From Phoronis australis (Eukaryota; Phoronida; Phoronidae): a stretch of 64,000 nucleotides of DNA. The notes under the pieces were generated by a model. That model was given only the letters and a program-made list of their open reading frames with translations, did not search any database and was not told the DNA's origin. The stretch is taken from NCBI GenBank assembly GCA_002633005.1, contig NMRA01000001.1, forward strand, positions 3,228,997-3,292,996, read 5' to 3'. The translations under genes were made by a program, and so were the position numbers. Below, one piece after another: positions 26,701 through 41,700 of this stretch (within the stretch, counting starts at the first letter, position 1; the number at the start of each line of letters is the position of its first letter).

Positions 26701-29700
26701 CGCTCCCCGCCAGCGAAGCTGCCGTTGATGGATGTGTTGAGGCTGGACGGTTCATTAGAGTAACTACGACTGTAGCGACGTGAGGGAGAATCTGTGCTCT
26801 TGCTAAACACCGCTGAGTCACGCAGGCTGGTATCAGGGCTAGGAACATAGCTGTACCCTAGGTTCAGCGATGAATCAGGACTGAAGTCGAAGTCATTTGA
26901 GACGCTCATACGCTTGGATACAGCTGTAACAAACAAAACTAATGAGCACACTTTCTCCTGAAAGACTGAAAAGTGCAATAGGGTCATCCCGGATTATACA
27001 GCGACACTTGAATCTCGCTGTATTTACCCACAATGCCGTAAACCTCTGTCAGGCACATTTGCTACCTCGGTTTTGTGCTATAGAAGTTGACTTGTTATTT
27101 CTCGTCTGCTTCTTTACAAGGTTTTCTCACTCAGTTGCATTACTCTATGTGTGCTTCCAATGCAAACGAAGTATTACTGCTGTGCTGTGGGCTGCAACTC
27201 CGATAAACTGGACAAATACCTGTGGATGCCGAATGTGAAATTCTTTGCCTTCCCGACATCAATGAGAGACACGAAAATGTGCCTGATTTCCAAAACGAGG
27301 TCACACGCTTTCTTAGCTCTGGTACAAAGGAGAGTTCTATCGCTGTGTATTCCAGGAAGTCTCTATTAACCAGCACTTTGTGTCAAAAAAACAACTAGTG
27401 ATTTAGGTCCAGGGCTTGGAATGACCAAAAAAGGCAAGAAAGAGGAAAACTTTCCAGGTGATGTATCGTTCCACAAATAGGCTTGTGTTAATAAATTTAA
27501 CTGAAATAAACATTATTGCTTGAATGAAGTCAAAATAATGATAAAAAGAGACAAAAAAGAAGAAGCTGGAAATTAAGCAAGAGGAAATCGAAACCAAAAA
27601 AGAGAAAATCCTCTTAACAGAGGAGAATTTCAATCGTTGTAGGCCACAAATCATTAGAAAATCTGTCTCATCATGCTTCTTACTCCTATTACAAATGATT
27701 TCCAGCCTTTGGACGAACAGAACAGTTGTTAATACTTTAAACCAAACTCATAAAATTATGTGTCCCAGCGGCTGAATAAGCATAGCCTGAAGGGGGGATT
27801 CCAGTCACTTCATTGTAACAAATATCAATCCATACAAAAAGTAAAAATGTGATGACTGTGCTTTAGTAAAGCAAAAACATCACTGAAGAATTTTTGTCAA
27901 AAAACTTCATGAATGGCAAGTTTAAAAAAATAACGTTGTCAAGGTATAACAACGCACTCTGCCTTTAGAGCACTGTCTGAAGATCACCAACACATAAATG
28001 ATGAAAAAAAGCCTCAAAAAGTTGGTGACACACCTTATAACATAGACGTTCTAAATGCTAAAGCTTATTAGTACCCAACCTGTGTTGCACACCCTACAAT
28101 CAAGGGTATGTTTTGTGGAAAATGATGGAGTTAAGTCAGAAAGTTGGTCTTACACACCACACAACTATTTCAAAAAAAAATGTCAATCTCATTTGAACAA
28201 AAGAACAGTCTCTGAGAAAATACATGTAACTGCTAGTTAATGAGATAATTTCTATCAATTATTTCCAGACTGCGATTTGCTCATAATTACTTGACTAACC
28301 TTTTTTCAGGACATGTTAAGTTAGAATGTAAAGATCAAAGTTCAATCCTTAGTCACTTTCAAGAAACAAACCCCTGAGCTTCATAGAAACATTTCTACCA
28401 AAAACGCACAGTGCTTCAGTCATCAAAAGACCCTACAGTCAGTAGAACACACAAACCAAATAATACTCTGCTCTCTAATATATCTTAAATATATAGTTAT
28501 GGAAAGTATTTATTTCTCACAAACATAATTGCCGATATTATCATTTTTCTACTTTTCACAGACCGACTTACAATCTTGCTGCAAATAACGGAAACTTTAA
28601 CAAACATTTTATACAGAACAAAAACCAACCTATTAATAAGACTAAAATGTTTTAAATCATTATTTTTGTTGAGAAGTTACACAGAGTAAAATTTTACACG
28701 CATCCCGTATTGTATGTTAAAAATGTGAAGAATTACACTATCAGACAGTGTATATGACATGAAGCCTACCTTGGACGATAACACGCGTTTGAGCACCACT
28801 CTGAGCAAAGCAATAGCACAAATTTTCATATGGGACGAGCTGTTCAGCTTATTGACTTACATTCATATATGTAATGGCAAGAATCGTTGTAAGGTGTTCT
28901 AGTCAAATCCATATTCAATACTACATCTTTAAATGTCCTTTTGTTCTATGCTCTTGTAACATGACACAAAAAACACTACATCAACAATTAATCATTGAAA
29001 CCTATGCTTGAGTAATTAAATCATGAGCTCAATATTAAAGGTATGATGTTCGATCGAATGGTAATTGAATCGTGATGTGGGAGCCACCGATTTTGATATC
29101 GATGTGCCACGACCCATTTCAATTCGATTCTAAGTTACCGTTTTTGGTGTTGGATGTCTTACAATGTTATGACTTATTTGCATCTTTTGAAGAGTATTAT
29201 TGAGCTACTGAACAAATAAACAACTCAGGATCATTGAATAGTTGGAATTTTATCATGTTCAACAATTTTGTTGTTAAACTAGGTAAAAGTGTTAACTACT
29301 TATATTTGAAAAAAGATAAAAAAAATAATTAAATTTGAAAAAATATAAAAAAAATTAATTAAATCAACAAACAAGAATTGAAAATAATCATTTCCACCTC
29401 AATAGAATCAAATCAAGACTGTGTATCATCCCTCCCCTACCCAATATATCTAAAATAACAAGAATCCGTTAAAGAAAGCCTTTACAGTAAAACCTAAGAT
29501 GCCTATATTTCTGAGTCATGGCTGGCTTTCCATAATAAGATATGACACAATAATGAGCGGCAAAACAGCTAAAATGGGGTTAAGTATGTTACCATGAACA
29601 CACACCTTACACGTATCTAATCACAGTATCTAATCACAGCCTGTGTTTATATTTAACTAATGATAATCTGTAAACTTTTTTGGCCTTAGTCTACCCAGCC

Positions 29701-32700
29701 TATCTTAACCATGTATATTCTCTAGCGCAAAATACACTAGGTCAGTATACCAAGCAACTGCATACACTGTGCCATAAACATAGACTTGGTGTTTCACATT
29801 GGCGATTCTGATGTCTCATATTATTAATGGTAGGCTAGCAACAGGTGATACCAAAAAGATTACAAGAAAACCTCCATAAAAAACCTGGAGTTCAGTGACT
29901 TTCCACACAGTGAACACCAAGCCAACACCAACAAACTTTAGCCAAGATTTGACTAAAAAGTTGTGTAATATCGTTGATTAAAAATGTTCGTGGTAAAATG
30001 TCACCGATACAAGACACAACATCGCAGACAAGTGAAATATTTATTTTAATCATTTTTATAGGCAATTTTGTCATGGTAACCGGACTGATTAGCCAGCTCA
30101 CCTTGTTCAGATGATAGAAATTCCTAAGCAAACAGTAAGTCTTTGTTTGATGGACCACGCTATTTCACGCCCTAACACATTAACCTAGCAGTAAGATAAG
30201 AGTGGCTTTAGGAATCTAGACGAGGTTTCTCGACACCTTTTTGATGGACTAGCCTAATCACAGTTCACTTTATAGACCTTGAACTTATCAAGATTACATC
30301 ACTGCCATTTTGCATTACAAGTAACACCACACAAACATCAACGACCTTAGCAACCACCTGGCGATGTTTTGAGAAAACCCGTGGGCGTTCATGAGGTTAG
30401 AAGCCCTCAAAAATGAAATAAATATCAATTTTGGCAACTACAGCCCAAAACTGGTGAGAAACTACTCTACATGGAGAATACTACACCACTCAAAAATATT
30501 AAAATCGAGACTTGAGCAGTCGTGGTTTGGGTTCAGTAAAACCTTGGGGCCCACTTTAACAAAGGATGAACCTCCGGTCCTGGGCACAGTATTTTTGACA
30601 CAACCTGCATTCTTCAATATGAGCGAAACATTACAGCAGACATTAAGATGATAGTTTTTCACAGCCATATTTAATGATCACTTTTGTTAACTACATTAGT
30701 GAATTCTGCGTAAATTCAAACTCTCTTAGCTAAGACTAGACTTCTGTCCATATAGCAAAAACAGGTCCCAGCAATTGCAACGTATAGACACTTATCTGTA
30801 GAGTGTATAACACTATAGATTCCTGGGTCAACAAAGATACACAGATGAGAGTCTATCAATTGACACCAGTGGAGGTAATACTCCCCAACAAGGTCAACAC
30901 CTGGAGAGCTGTTAGGTTACTGCTACAGTTAATTAAATACACCTGAATGATTGCATAACAGTGCCTAATGAATAGTCTGGTGACAAGGTAGCAAGAAAAA
31001 AGCAAGGTGACTACAGGTGACCTGTACAGACCACACATGCATAGGTTAGTGAGAGCAGTCTGGCGATTAATAACATTTTTGTGAAAAAAACATGATTAGT
31101 AAAATCAATAATCCTAGTTCATAAGTTCAAAACCGTAATTTCATTATATACAAGGGCTGACCTATGAATGAGGAAGTGTACAATTAATCATTAAACTTAA
31201 TTTATACTTTTATCTAAATGGTTATTGTTTACACTAATTACACTTGGTGACGTAATTTAGCTACTATCAAGTCTTTCATGGAGAGCTGAAGCCACACCAT
31301 AGGAAATCAACCTTTGCCACAGGGGTGGAGAATGGCTACCACTGTGTGACTTATACCACATTCACGTGGCACGGCAAATGCTAAACATTACTCCCTAAGA
31401 CACTAAATTTAAACAGATGGCCTGACTTCTAACTCAAAAAAGTGAAATCTGTTTTTTCACAAAAGTTCACATATGTGTAACAAATCACAGCGAGTTGAAT
31501 TATTTGGCAAAGAACATAAAATGAAACATGAAACAACTACAGCCCACACAACGCAAAAGGAAAGAAATCGCAGGCATAGGTTCCAATGATAAAAAATCTA
31601 CACATTAAATCTACATTAAATATTTAAAAGCTTAAAACTAGTAAAACTGGGTAAACTCTTCTCGAATTAATAATCTGGCAATTCTCAAGCGACAAGTGCA
31701 CCGAAATTGTGTCATCAAGGCGATGATAATGAGTTTCATACCAGACTAGTTAAATGACCGGTGTCATGTTGAATGCAGGTCTGGGCAGACACATCCGGGT
31801 AAGGTTTTCTCGAATTTCAGCCTGTTCACAACCAAAGCACCTAACAGGTAAAGGCGCATATTACATTACAACAATGGCTCACCTTTACCTGTGTTACATG
31901 TACTGTTCCTGGGGAATGCCTACTTTAATATTATCAAAAATCTAGCTGTCCACTTCACCTACGCTGCACCAAGATTCGATCTGCAGTAAAATCTCAGTAA
32001 TTTCGGACAAGCCAGGTATCATATTTATTCATTTCTCGAATGCATCCAACATCATTGTAAGTGCCTAAAAATACTCAAAACATTGTCTGATGGCTGCTAT
32101 ATGGTGCAGAACTTGAAAATAATAAACTTAAAAATAATAAAGTATTTATTTGGACAGTGGTGCTCATCTTTTATGAAAAGATGAAAATAATAAAATTTCG
32201 CTTTTCATATTCTGGCCTATAATCGTGAGATTTTACCGGAGTAATATAGAAGAGCATAATACAGACGCAGACTTACTTCTAGCTTCGTTTCCTGTTGCAC
32301 TCTTTGGCGAGGCAGTATCATCCGCATTTGTATTGTTCACACGGCCTGGGTAGTTACTGGAAAGAGACCGTCTCTCCTCTGCCTGCTGACGTCGGATCTT
32401 GTTCAGGTGAATCTGTTTGTAAGACATAGTTCCTGTGGCAAAAAGGAAAAAAAAGCTCAATTCACGAGTCTTCCAAGTCTTCCAACATAATATTTTACAT
32501 TCAAAAGAGGAAAGGCTTCAGCATTGATGCTAAGACATTTCCAGGTTTCAATGCTCTTTATCAACGAACTGCACGTGGTGCTATTTTCTGTTTTCTGAAA
32601 GGTGCAGGACTTATTTGTGTGATCTGTAGTCTTCCCTATAGTTTATGTAAAGGCAGACAAAATACATTAAGGCCAGCTTTATAAGAAGACAAGCACTTTA

Positions 32701-35700
32701 CGAGACACATCAAAGTACATGATAACAGCATAACTAACAATTCCAGGTACAAATATGACGTCAAAACAACTCGCCAGTTAGAGACAATCAAACTCATCCC
32801 CAAAAGGCAAAATGTGACACTTTACATCCACACTACCATTATTTTACACAACTTCCGTTAACATTTCTTCTAACTAAACCAACACAGATGCAAAGACCAT
32901 CAATCTTCAAGAATGTGATTATCTTACCCCTTTATAGAAGTATGGACATTCAACAGTTAGTATGGTCAAAATTTCAGCTTGGGATACAATATTGCAAACG
33001 TGGATTTTCATTTTGCACAATTTCCCAATAAAAATAATTTTAAAGAAAATTTCTTTTCTTGCAAACAGAGTAGTACTATAGTTGAGAGCAAACAACAAGG
33101 GAAACTCAACCATTCATAGCATGCAGTTGGCCCTTGAAAAACTGAAAAACGAAAATTTTAAGATTTTTGATGCTAATCAATTCGATTTTATCATTAAATA
33201 GACGTAGAACCTACACCATTAAACAACTCTAAGTTGCCTTGGTTTGTTAGTAAAACCATCTTCTTCATACAAAGTCTATGGCTTCTACACCATGTCAGGA
33301 AAAACTGTAATCCATTCACAAAAATGACAGATGAGACAAGATGGCTACGTCAGTTACCTGCGGACTCAGGCGAATCCCCTCCCCAGTTATTCCCCTCCAC
33401 GTTATTCTCACCCCAGCCAGTTGTACGCAACTGACCACCAGGCTCATTGTTTCTCGGCCGGCGACTCTGAAAATGAGAAAAGTATCTCATGAGGACAATA
33501 TTCTTCAACAACCAAATCAGGACTGTGGCAGAAATTGTCCGTCAGCAAAACAAGTTCATAACTGGTCTATCCACTCTGACTGGTACATTGACAGACTTGT
33601 CTTTCAACTCAAGAGTTCAATTGCATACCTAATAGCAAATGACAGTCAATATTACTAACAAATCCATGAAGGTAAAATAAATAGCATGTATCAAAACATC
33701 TACAATACTTTCAATATAATTCCACAAATACGGTAGATAGAGGTCAAGTTCGTCATGAAAATCTCAGTGGGAATAACAAAAACCAATACAATGACTTCGG
33801 GGAAATTTGAAAATAATTACCAACACAGTCTCATGTCATGTTAGTCATAAAAACTTCAGTTTCCAGGAAAGTAAAGACAACAATATGACCTGTCAACTGA
33901 AAAAGTCAGGTAACTGAACAACAAAGCCAACAATCAACAGCAAAGACACAAGTATTCCCAAACCGATAGGACAGGCGCCCAGACATTTTTTTGTCCCTCA
34001 CCATAATGTTTCAAATAAAATCAGTTTTGTTGGAAGGAAATTGTACACAGGATTTATTAAGAATAACAGAAGATATTATTCAAACATGTCAATAGGAATT
34101 AACAGAAAAGGCGTTGTCTAAACTATGCAATAATAGACATTTTTAAAATTGTCTGTGAGCAAATGAGGGTGAAGGATAAATCAATCTGGATGAATAAGAA
34201 GCATTCAAGCAAAGAGACAGAAAACTGACAGCCATTGAATGCAAACCAGGATTCACTGGACTCAAGTGATCATGACCCCAAGTTGCCAGTCTAAGCCTTT
34301 TCCTGAGGGATAAGCCAAGGTGAAATCCTGATACACATCTGATATGTAACTGGTCTATCCAACTTGGTTGAACAATAATCAATGAGAACTAACAGGGGAG
34401 ATTGTATTCATTAGAAACCAATAATAAAAGATTGCATAAGTTACATGAAGACAACTTGGGCAGGATAATATGTGCAAGGCCTGAAAAAACATATCTGATC
34501 AAACGTTTAAATAAATCTAGATCAGTTCTGGGTATTTATCACTCTTACAGTACGCATATTCTGGCCTACGCATTTCAGGTTCTGCAAAAAACTGAACCAG
34601 GGCACTATCCCAAATAAATAAGGGTTTAATTAAATAATCAGGAAATCACATTTTGGAAACTAAAATAAAAAATCTCCCCCAAGAAAGAGATCTCACAATG
34701 AAAAATAAAAGATGTCTGGATATAAAATCATCAGAGAAATATGTTCATTTCACATCACTGGTAGATGTGTGTACATGCATGTGTACAAAAGCACACAACA
34801 TTGTATATGAACATGATGTTCAGCAAACTAAATCTATTATCAAGATATATGGTACCATTTACATCTACACACAAAAGCTACCAAATTTAAACGTACATTA
34901 ATCACCTGAATGTTCTTCATTGATCCGACTCATCCAACCGAACATATCCACTAAAGCTGGTTTTAAAAATGCTCACCAACGCAGCAAGAAATTTTCAATG
35001 CTCCCAATTTAATTCAACAGGTTCCTGCACTGAATTAACAGCAAATATGCAGTCCAAGGCAAACAATTAAAGCCAAATAAGGCCAGTCAAGCCTCATTGT
35101 GGATACCACTCCAGCAGAATTGAGGCTCCTGAATGAATACATCAGGCTACAAAAGCACTAAATTTTTGAAGTAGACTCATATTGGGTTGCTAACTTGATG
35201 TCCTGGTCAGTATATACCAGCTGTTTGAATTCTAACCAGTGAGAAGTGTTTCTTAATATTCAGGACCAGTTTAAGCCTAATAACATAAACAGACACATGT
35301 CACATGTCACCTATTCTGGCAAACACATGTACTGTAGTTGAGGTTTTGAAATATTATATATACAGATAGACCAAAGAAAAGTTACCAATACTGCAAACTG
35401 TTGCCTAATAAGCCTTAGAATTTAAAAGCGTGTTCAATACAACTTCAAGTTAAACTAAACCCTTAAAGAAGAAAGGAAGTACACAATTCCAACACACTAT
35501 CCAACTCTTTAACCTTACAAGATCACAAAAGCATCTTTCGCTCCACCCAGTTTCTAATCGTCCCATGCAAGACTGGGTCCATTTCTTTCATTCACTGACA
35601 CTTCGAAGTCTTGTACATTGTTGTCTGAATTCTTTCAATATTCCACTAACAGTGATGTCATGATAGTTGCAAAGAATTTATAAAAATGTTGGAAAATATG

Positions 35701-38700
35701 ACGAACTGCATTTAAGGCCCTTGCTCACATGAGGAAACTGTGCCCCAGAACCACTGCCTTCTGAGATGGGGATTTGTTTGGTTGAGGAGAAAATTCCATT
35801 ACCAACAATTCCACCCCCCAACAAAACTTTTTTGCAGTAGTGATTCTAAATTTGAGAGAATTTTTGGACCTAATGAGAATAATTTTTTCTTTGTTTTAAA
35901 TATTTTACACAGGGGAATGAAGCAGATATTGCGACCAAAATCGAGGCATTGAATGTGAAACACTGTCCACCAAACAATCCATTGCCATCTAGAGACAAGG
36001 TTAAGTCTTCATGTTGCCACTTGGAAAATGGAAATTTGCAAAATTCATTTCGCAGTACTTTACAAAAACCACAAACCACTGTATCAAGGTACTTTCAAGG
36101 ACATCAATTAACACTCAACTATTCACCCCACTCTCATATTTAAATTCACCTAACCATCGAGGTGATCAGTTACTTTCAACTTAACTTTCAAGTGGCATGT
36201 TTCAAAACAATTCCAACCAAACATAAAAACCTCATGTAAACTGTTACATTTCCATGGAAACTGTCAAAATGCTTTAAGAGAAGACATCACCCCAAGCTGC
36301 ATGTGAACCTTAAACTATCCTTGATCTGTTTCAATTTTTGAGTCCAGCCCTAAACAGTTTATCACCCTGTTATGCCATCAGTGGTAATACATACCAGACA
36401 AGTCTGCCAGGCACATAACAAAACACACAATGACTTCAGCAGGAGTCTGCTATATCCAGTAAAGTCAAACCATGCACTATTTATAAATACGAATTTCAGT
36501 TTTTACTTGTTTAAACCTTAGTCTTATTAAAACGTTGAGATTGGTGCTGTGGAATTAACTTTTACTGACGACATCTAAAATAATTTGATAGCATGCATGA
36601 TCATTTCAAGACTGTTAGACTTTCTAAGATTCAAGAATACTTCCCACAATACATCAGCCTTTCAATTTTGTGAAATTTTGAAAAACAGTTCAGACAAGGT
36701 ATTTTCACAAGGACAAAATAATAAATCTCTTAATGAGAACATGAAAACATGACACATTCATTCCGGACATGAATTCAAAAAGGTGAGTGCCTTTTGCACA
36801 ATAAATCAAAAAGTTTAGAAGTTGCCAGATCTGACCCATAAAGAGGGCAAGTGGTGCCCTGGTAGATGCCATATGCTGTTTTCATCATCTGTCTGCTATG
36901 TACTGCCCACACAGCTAGAACATTTCAACCATGACCATCTTAGAACAACCCAAGTGTGCACAGCTGGAGTTATGCCAATAACAGTAGGGGACGCACAGCC
37001 CACATGGAAGGAGGCAGCACGGGCCCATATCACGAAAACCGCCTCAAGACAAGACCAAACATTTGTCTAAGTTGAGATCGAAATTTGGGCTAAGTTAAGA
37101 CCGAAGATGAAAAGATGAACACAAAGTCGGGTTTTGGTCTTCGGTCCAACTTACCCATTGACAGAAATTAAGTTGTTTCACATAGAAGAGCATACAAACT
37201 TCGCTTTCGGCACCTGTTGTGAATTCACAAAACCAAGCAAGGCGGTGTGTGATATTCGAAAGAATAATCTTGGTCTTGAAATTCTAATTGAGACTTTTTT
37301 TAAATTTTGGAAACAACTGGTATCTCTTTTGTTTGAGAGCACTCTGGTAAGGCTGGAAAATGCCATTTCACATGTGCTGTTAAGTAGCAAGTTGCACCTC
37401 TATGGCCTTAATCAGTTCTCCAACCAAAAGCACACATTGCTTAGGAACATTATATTGTGAAAAATATCAATTGTTCCTCAACAGCTGACAGTGACAATAG
37501 TCCTAAATTTTGGTCATTTAGACCAACCAAAAGTCCAATCGCCTACTCCGTAGTAGGCTAATTTTCGGTCTTAGCTTAGACAATTATTTGTAAAATTAAC
37601 TTACACAGTCCATTTTGAACAGCTCCTGACAGACAGACCAGAAGAAACTTTAAGCCTCACATACAATAAAAGAAAGCCAGCACACTTCTCCCCACAGCAC
37701 ATCACATAATCTCACAAAAAATAATGAACCTGTCACATTTTCTTGTTAATAACTGACATCTAGATAGAAGTGGCCAAGCGTGCGTGTAAGATGAGAACAT
37801 TATACTCACTCACGTTTCATTAATTATGTTGCAGGCCTTGATTGAACTAATAATTAGCATACGAGGATATCAACAAGGAAATGTACTGTAAAAATAAAAC
37901 AGCTACAAAAACGGATACTTAATACCAAATATAGTTGGTTGGACTTCAAAAAGATTTCAATTCAGCATCACGCCAAGAGAAGCTCCCTGTCCCCTACATA
38001 ACCCGCAGATAATTAAGCCAGTCAAAAGGTTGAAAAATCGCCTTTTTAAACTATTGAAAACCTTTTCCCTGAACACAAACAGGATATGACTGATCAGATG
38101 AAGTTGTCAATGATGAATGATTGTCTAGTGTAGTAAAGCAAAACATGTCAGTGTGATTCTCACCACGACTTGTCTACAGTTATAGCTCCTACAACTTCAT
38201 GACTTGTGCAGCCAAAAAGCATGGCATCCAATATGAAACACAAGGATGAGCAACCAACGACAGTGCATGGGCCTTGTTCTCAGATGCCAGGGGTTTGTTT
38301 ACAGGTGACAGGCCGGCCGTGTTTGCTATCAAAGCGCCTTGTTTACAGGTGCCAGGGCTGTTTTAGCTGTCAGTAGCCCACCCCATGACCTCTGTTTACA
38401 AGTAAGGAACTGATTCATCAGAGCCTGAGTGGGGTAGTTTAGGTAGCCTGAATATTAGAGACATATTAGAAGAGTTTTTTCAGTGAACCCTTTAAGGTTA
38501 TGCATAACTGAACAAAAATGTCAAAATTTGGTTAACTTCAGAACACCATATCTCCAAAACGCCAAATCGGATTCACATGAAATTTCAGACACTGTGGTTC
38601 ATGTGCCCTATTCCCCAAAACGCTTAAGGACTGTTTTAAATTGTTCCACTTTCAGGGCTATCAAAAAATAACACTTATGGTTTTTATCAAAACTCAAAAG

Positions 38701-41700
38701 CTGCAAAAAAGAAAACGAAATGATAATTTAGAAAACTGTGACAGAGTTTTTGAGATCTCATCATGAACACTATATCAAACAAAACTTGGTCACATTACTA
38801 ATTTGCTATGACTGCACATTTGTTTTTTAATAAGCTTTACTAAAAATGTATGGTCACCAAATTATTGTCAGATTGGTAAAAAGTCAAAAAAAAAAATTCT
38901 ATCGACCTTGTACTTTTAGAAAATATATACTTGCACCGAGTTAAATTGTATATTTTTGTAGAAATTAGGTAAACGGTACACGATAAGGTCCACACAACAT
39001 ATCCTTAAGTATGTATCACTTGGTTAAATATTGATTACAATAGCTTATTAATACATTGATGTCAATGTCAATATTTGCAGGACGTTGAATGTGTAACAAA
39101 GAAACCAGTTCACATAGTGGCAACAACCAAACAACCTCTGGATACAATCTCTAGTCCTAATTAAACGTTAGCTCTTGGTTACAGTACTTTGAGTACGGGC
39201 TCCCATGTGTGCCTGGTGACTTCGTGGCAACTTAGGATTTTTACCCGGTCATCAAATCAGAGCATCTTTTACCCCAACAAAGATTCACAACAGAACAGTT
39301 CAAGTTCCCTGTAGCCCTAATCCGACCAAACTGAAATCACAAACATCAAACAGGAATTGTTAAAAATCTGTATGTTCCTTTATAAATTGAAGATGGGAAG
39401 GAATTAAGATTTGGTATTGCCTTCCAGAATAACCAAATTCATATCACCAAGGAACACTAACTGATAAAGTGTTCAAATGTCTTAAGAAAAGATTCCAATG
39501 ATGTCTGATCACTGATCAGACCTGCATTGTTAACTCTGCCCCCTAATCAGAAGGCTCGTCTACTTTCTTACCATGAGAAGTTCTCGCTCAAATGACATAA
39601 CTAATGGTTAGGCTCTGTTCACACACCCCACACAACTGACCAAAATATTGGCATATTTTGCAGATAAATGTTATGGGTAATTATTCCTAACATGACAGAT
39701 TGGATGCTTTTGTAAATCCTCGTGATAATCAGACTTCTATCAAAATTCTGAGATCTATCTCTTCATAAAAATTTCAGACCTGAACGCAGGGTGATGAGAG
39801 CATAAAAGCTTCATCTCACCAGGTAAATGTTGCACTGTAGGTATAGTGTTCCCCTATTGCTCATAACTCAAACTAATAGCAAAGTTAACTGCCATAAAAT
39901 TTCAATAATGCAACTATTGTGAATGCTTAATAACCCATTAAACACTATTGTTGCTGGTTAGAGCAGACATTAGCATTTAAAAAACATAAAACAATTGGGT
40001 AACTTCACCACAGGGGGTATTCACTGCTGGCATATTTCCTACTTACGTTTAACAATGACAACAACAAATCCCTCTACATTTTAATCTCTTTAAAATAAAT
40101 GATAATTAATCACCACTAAGTCAACCCAATCACAAAAGCTGGCAAATAAACTAGCATCTCCCTCTTGCCTGAATCCCTAACAAAAGCTTCTCTGGGGCAT
40201 AAGATTTGATAACAAGTCTAGCATTCAACTATAGTAACATGAGAGTAACAATACCTGTCCCTATATGAGCCTTTGCACCTCGGACACAGCAGGTGCACTA
40301 AGTGCAGACAAAAAAATACACTAAAAAATGGGGCCGAAGTTATCAGAGAGGCGTAATTCATATTGAAGACGACTCTGACAGTGCGCCTGGTTACCTGGTT
40401 ACTGTAATCACTAGATGGGACTGTTCCTACACCATTCAGTATTTATGTACACAGCAATGCAGACAAAATTTACTTTTTAACAAGAGACAGTCCAGATATT
40501 GACTTAGGAGCATGACTGCACGACCATTAAGGACCATGTCACTGCATTCCGATGCTGGGTGTTTGAACAATGACACACACTACACACAGCTTATCAATAA
40601 AACAAGATTAAATTCTCTTTATAAGTACTAACGTTATTGTCAAATAACATAAAAAATTAATGCAATTCAATCATATCAACATGATGCTCTCACAAACATG
40701 ATAGCCATTTTGATTCTATTTATTCCAGAAACAGACAGAGAGAAAAACAATTACATTTAAATGCTGAGACTTTGGTTGACCTAAGAGTGACGGGTAATGA
40801 ACAACTACCTTTTTATAGAATGAGCAGCTTAGATACAAACTGCCACTAAGCTTGAGCCCAACCACTAATTCAACACAAGGAGATCGTAACAAATACCATT
40901 ACCTATCCAAGAAGCACTGCTAACACCATTAGACTCACCTGAGACAACTCGTTAAAGCTATCATTAAGATCTTCTTCGTCCTCCCAAGGCAACCTGTTTT
41001 TACCACGGCCTGCGCTGTAGAATCTCCGTGAGGGTGTTCCTAGATTATCCAGTGGGGTTGAGCGTGCTGATGATGTGACTGACTCTAGCTCCATCGTGTC
41101 TGAGCGTATCGACCTGGCCGACCCCCCAGCAGTACCCGACACGGCCATAATCCACTCAATGTCGGCCCCTTGAGGGATGATGGCTGACGTGCGCTGACTG
41201 CCCATTGATAATGTTATTGCATATTCCACTAAGCCGCTTGGATTCAGTTTTGCAAGCTGTCTCCGCGCCAATCTTGCCTGAACGGCTTGCATGACACCAT
41301 CACCCCCTTGACTCAGTTCAACAGCATCTACTGCCTGTACCAAAGGTTGCAGCCGACCAGGGCCCATTGCCTGAGCAAGAACAGCTAGGCACTCAAAGCA
41401 AGCATGTCGTACGGGACGTTTGGGGTCGACAAGTGAAAATGCAATTGTCTGACAGAGTGTTGCTTGGTCAAAATCATAGCTGGGAAATCTTAACAAGGAC
41501 GCGATGACAATATTGATTGTCTCCTGGCGGACACGGGAGTTCCGATGATTTAGGTTCTCACACAGCACTTCAAGAGTTTTGGTCACTGATACAGTCTGCA
41601 TAAGCCTCATGGCAACTTTCATGATTGCTTGACGTACGACAATCTTATTGTCACCCATTCGTTTTGTTAAAGCCGAGATCAGAGGTTTAACATAACTTTT

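Larger units (their letters stand above)
26924..32276. other. TOGARAM1 intron, 5.35 kb
   Basis: No exon is seen on either strand. It holds a decayed THAP-like fragment near 27158-27385, family A copy 3 at 27410-27636 and family C copy 3 at 31984-32238; the rest is AT-rich with no recognised structure. Confidence 0.65.
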
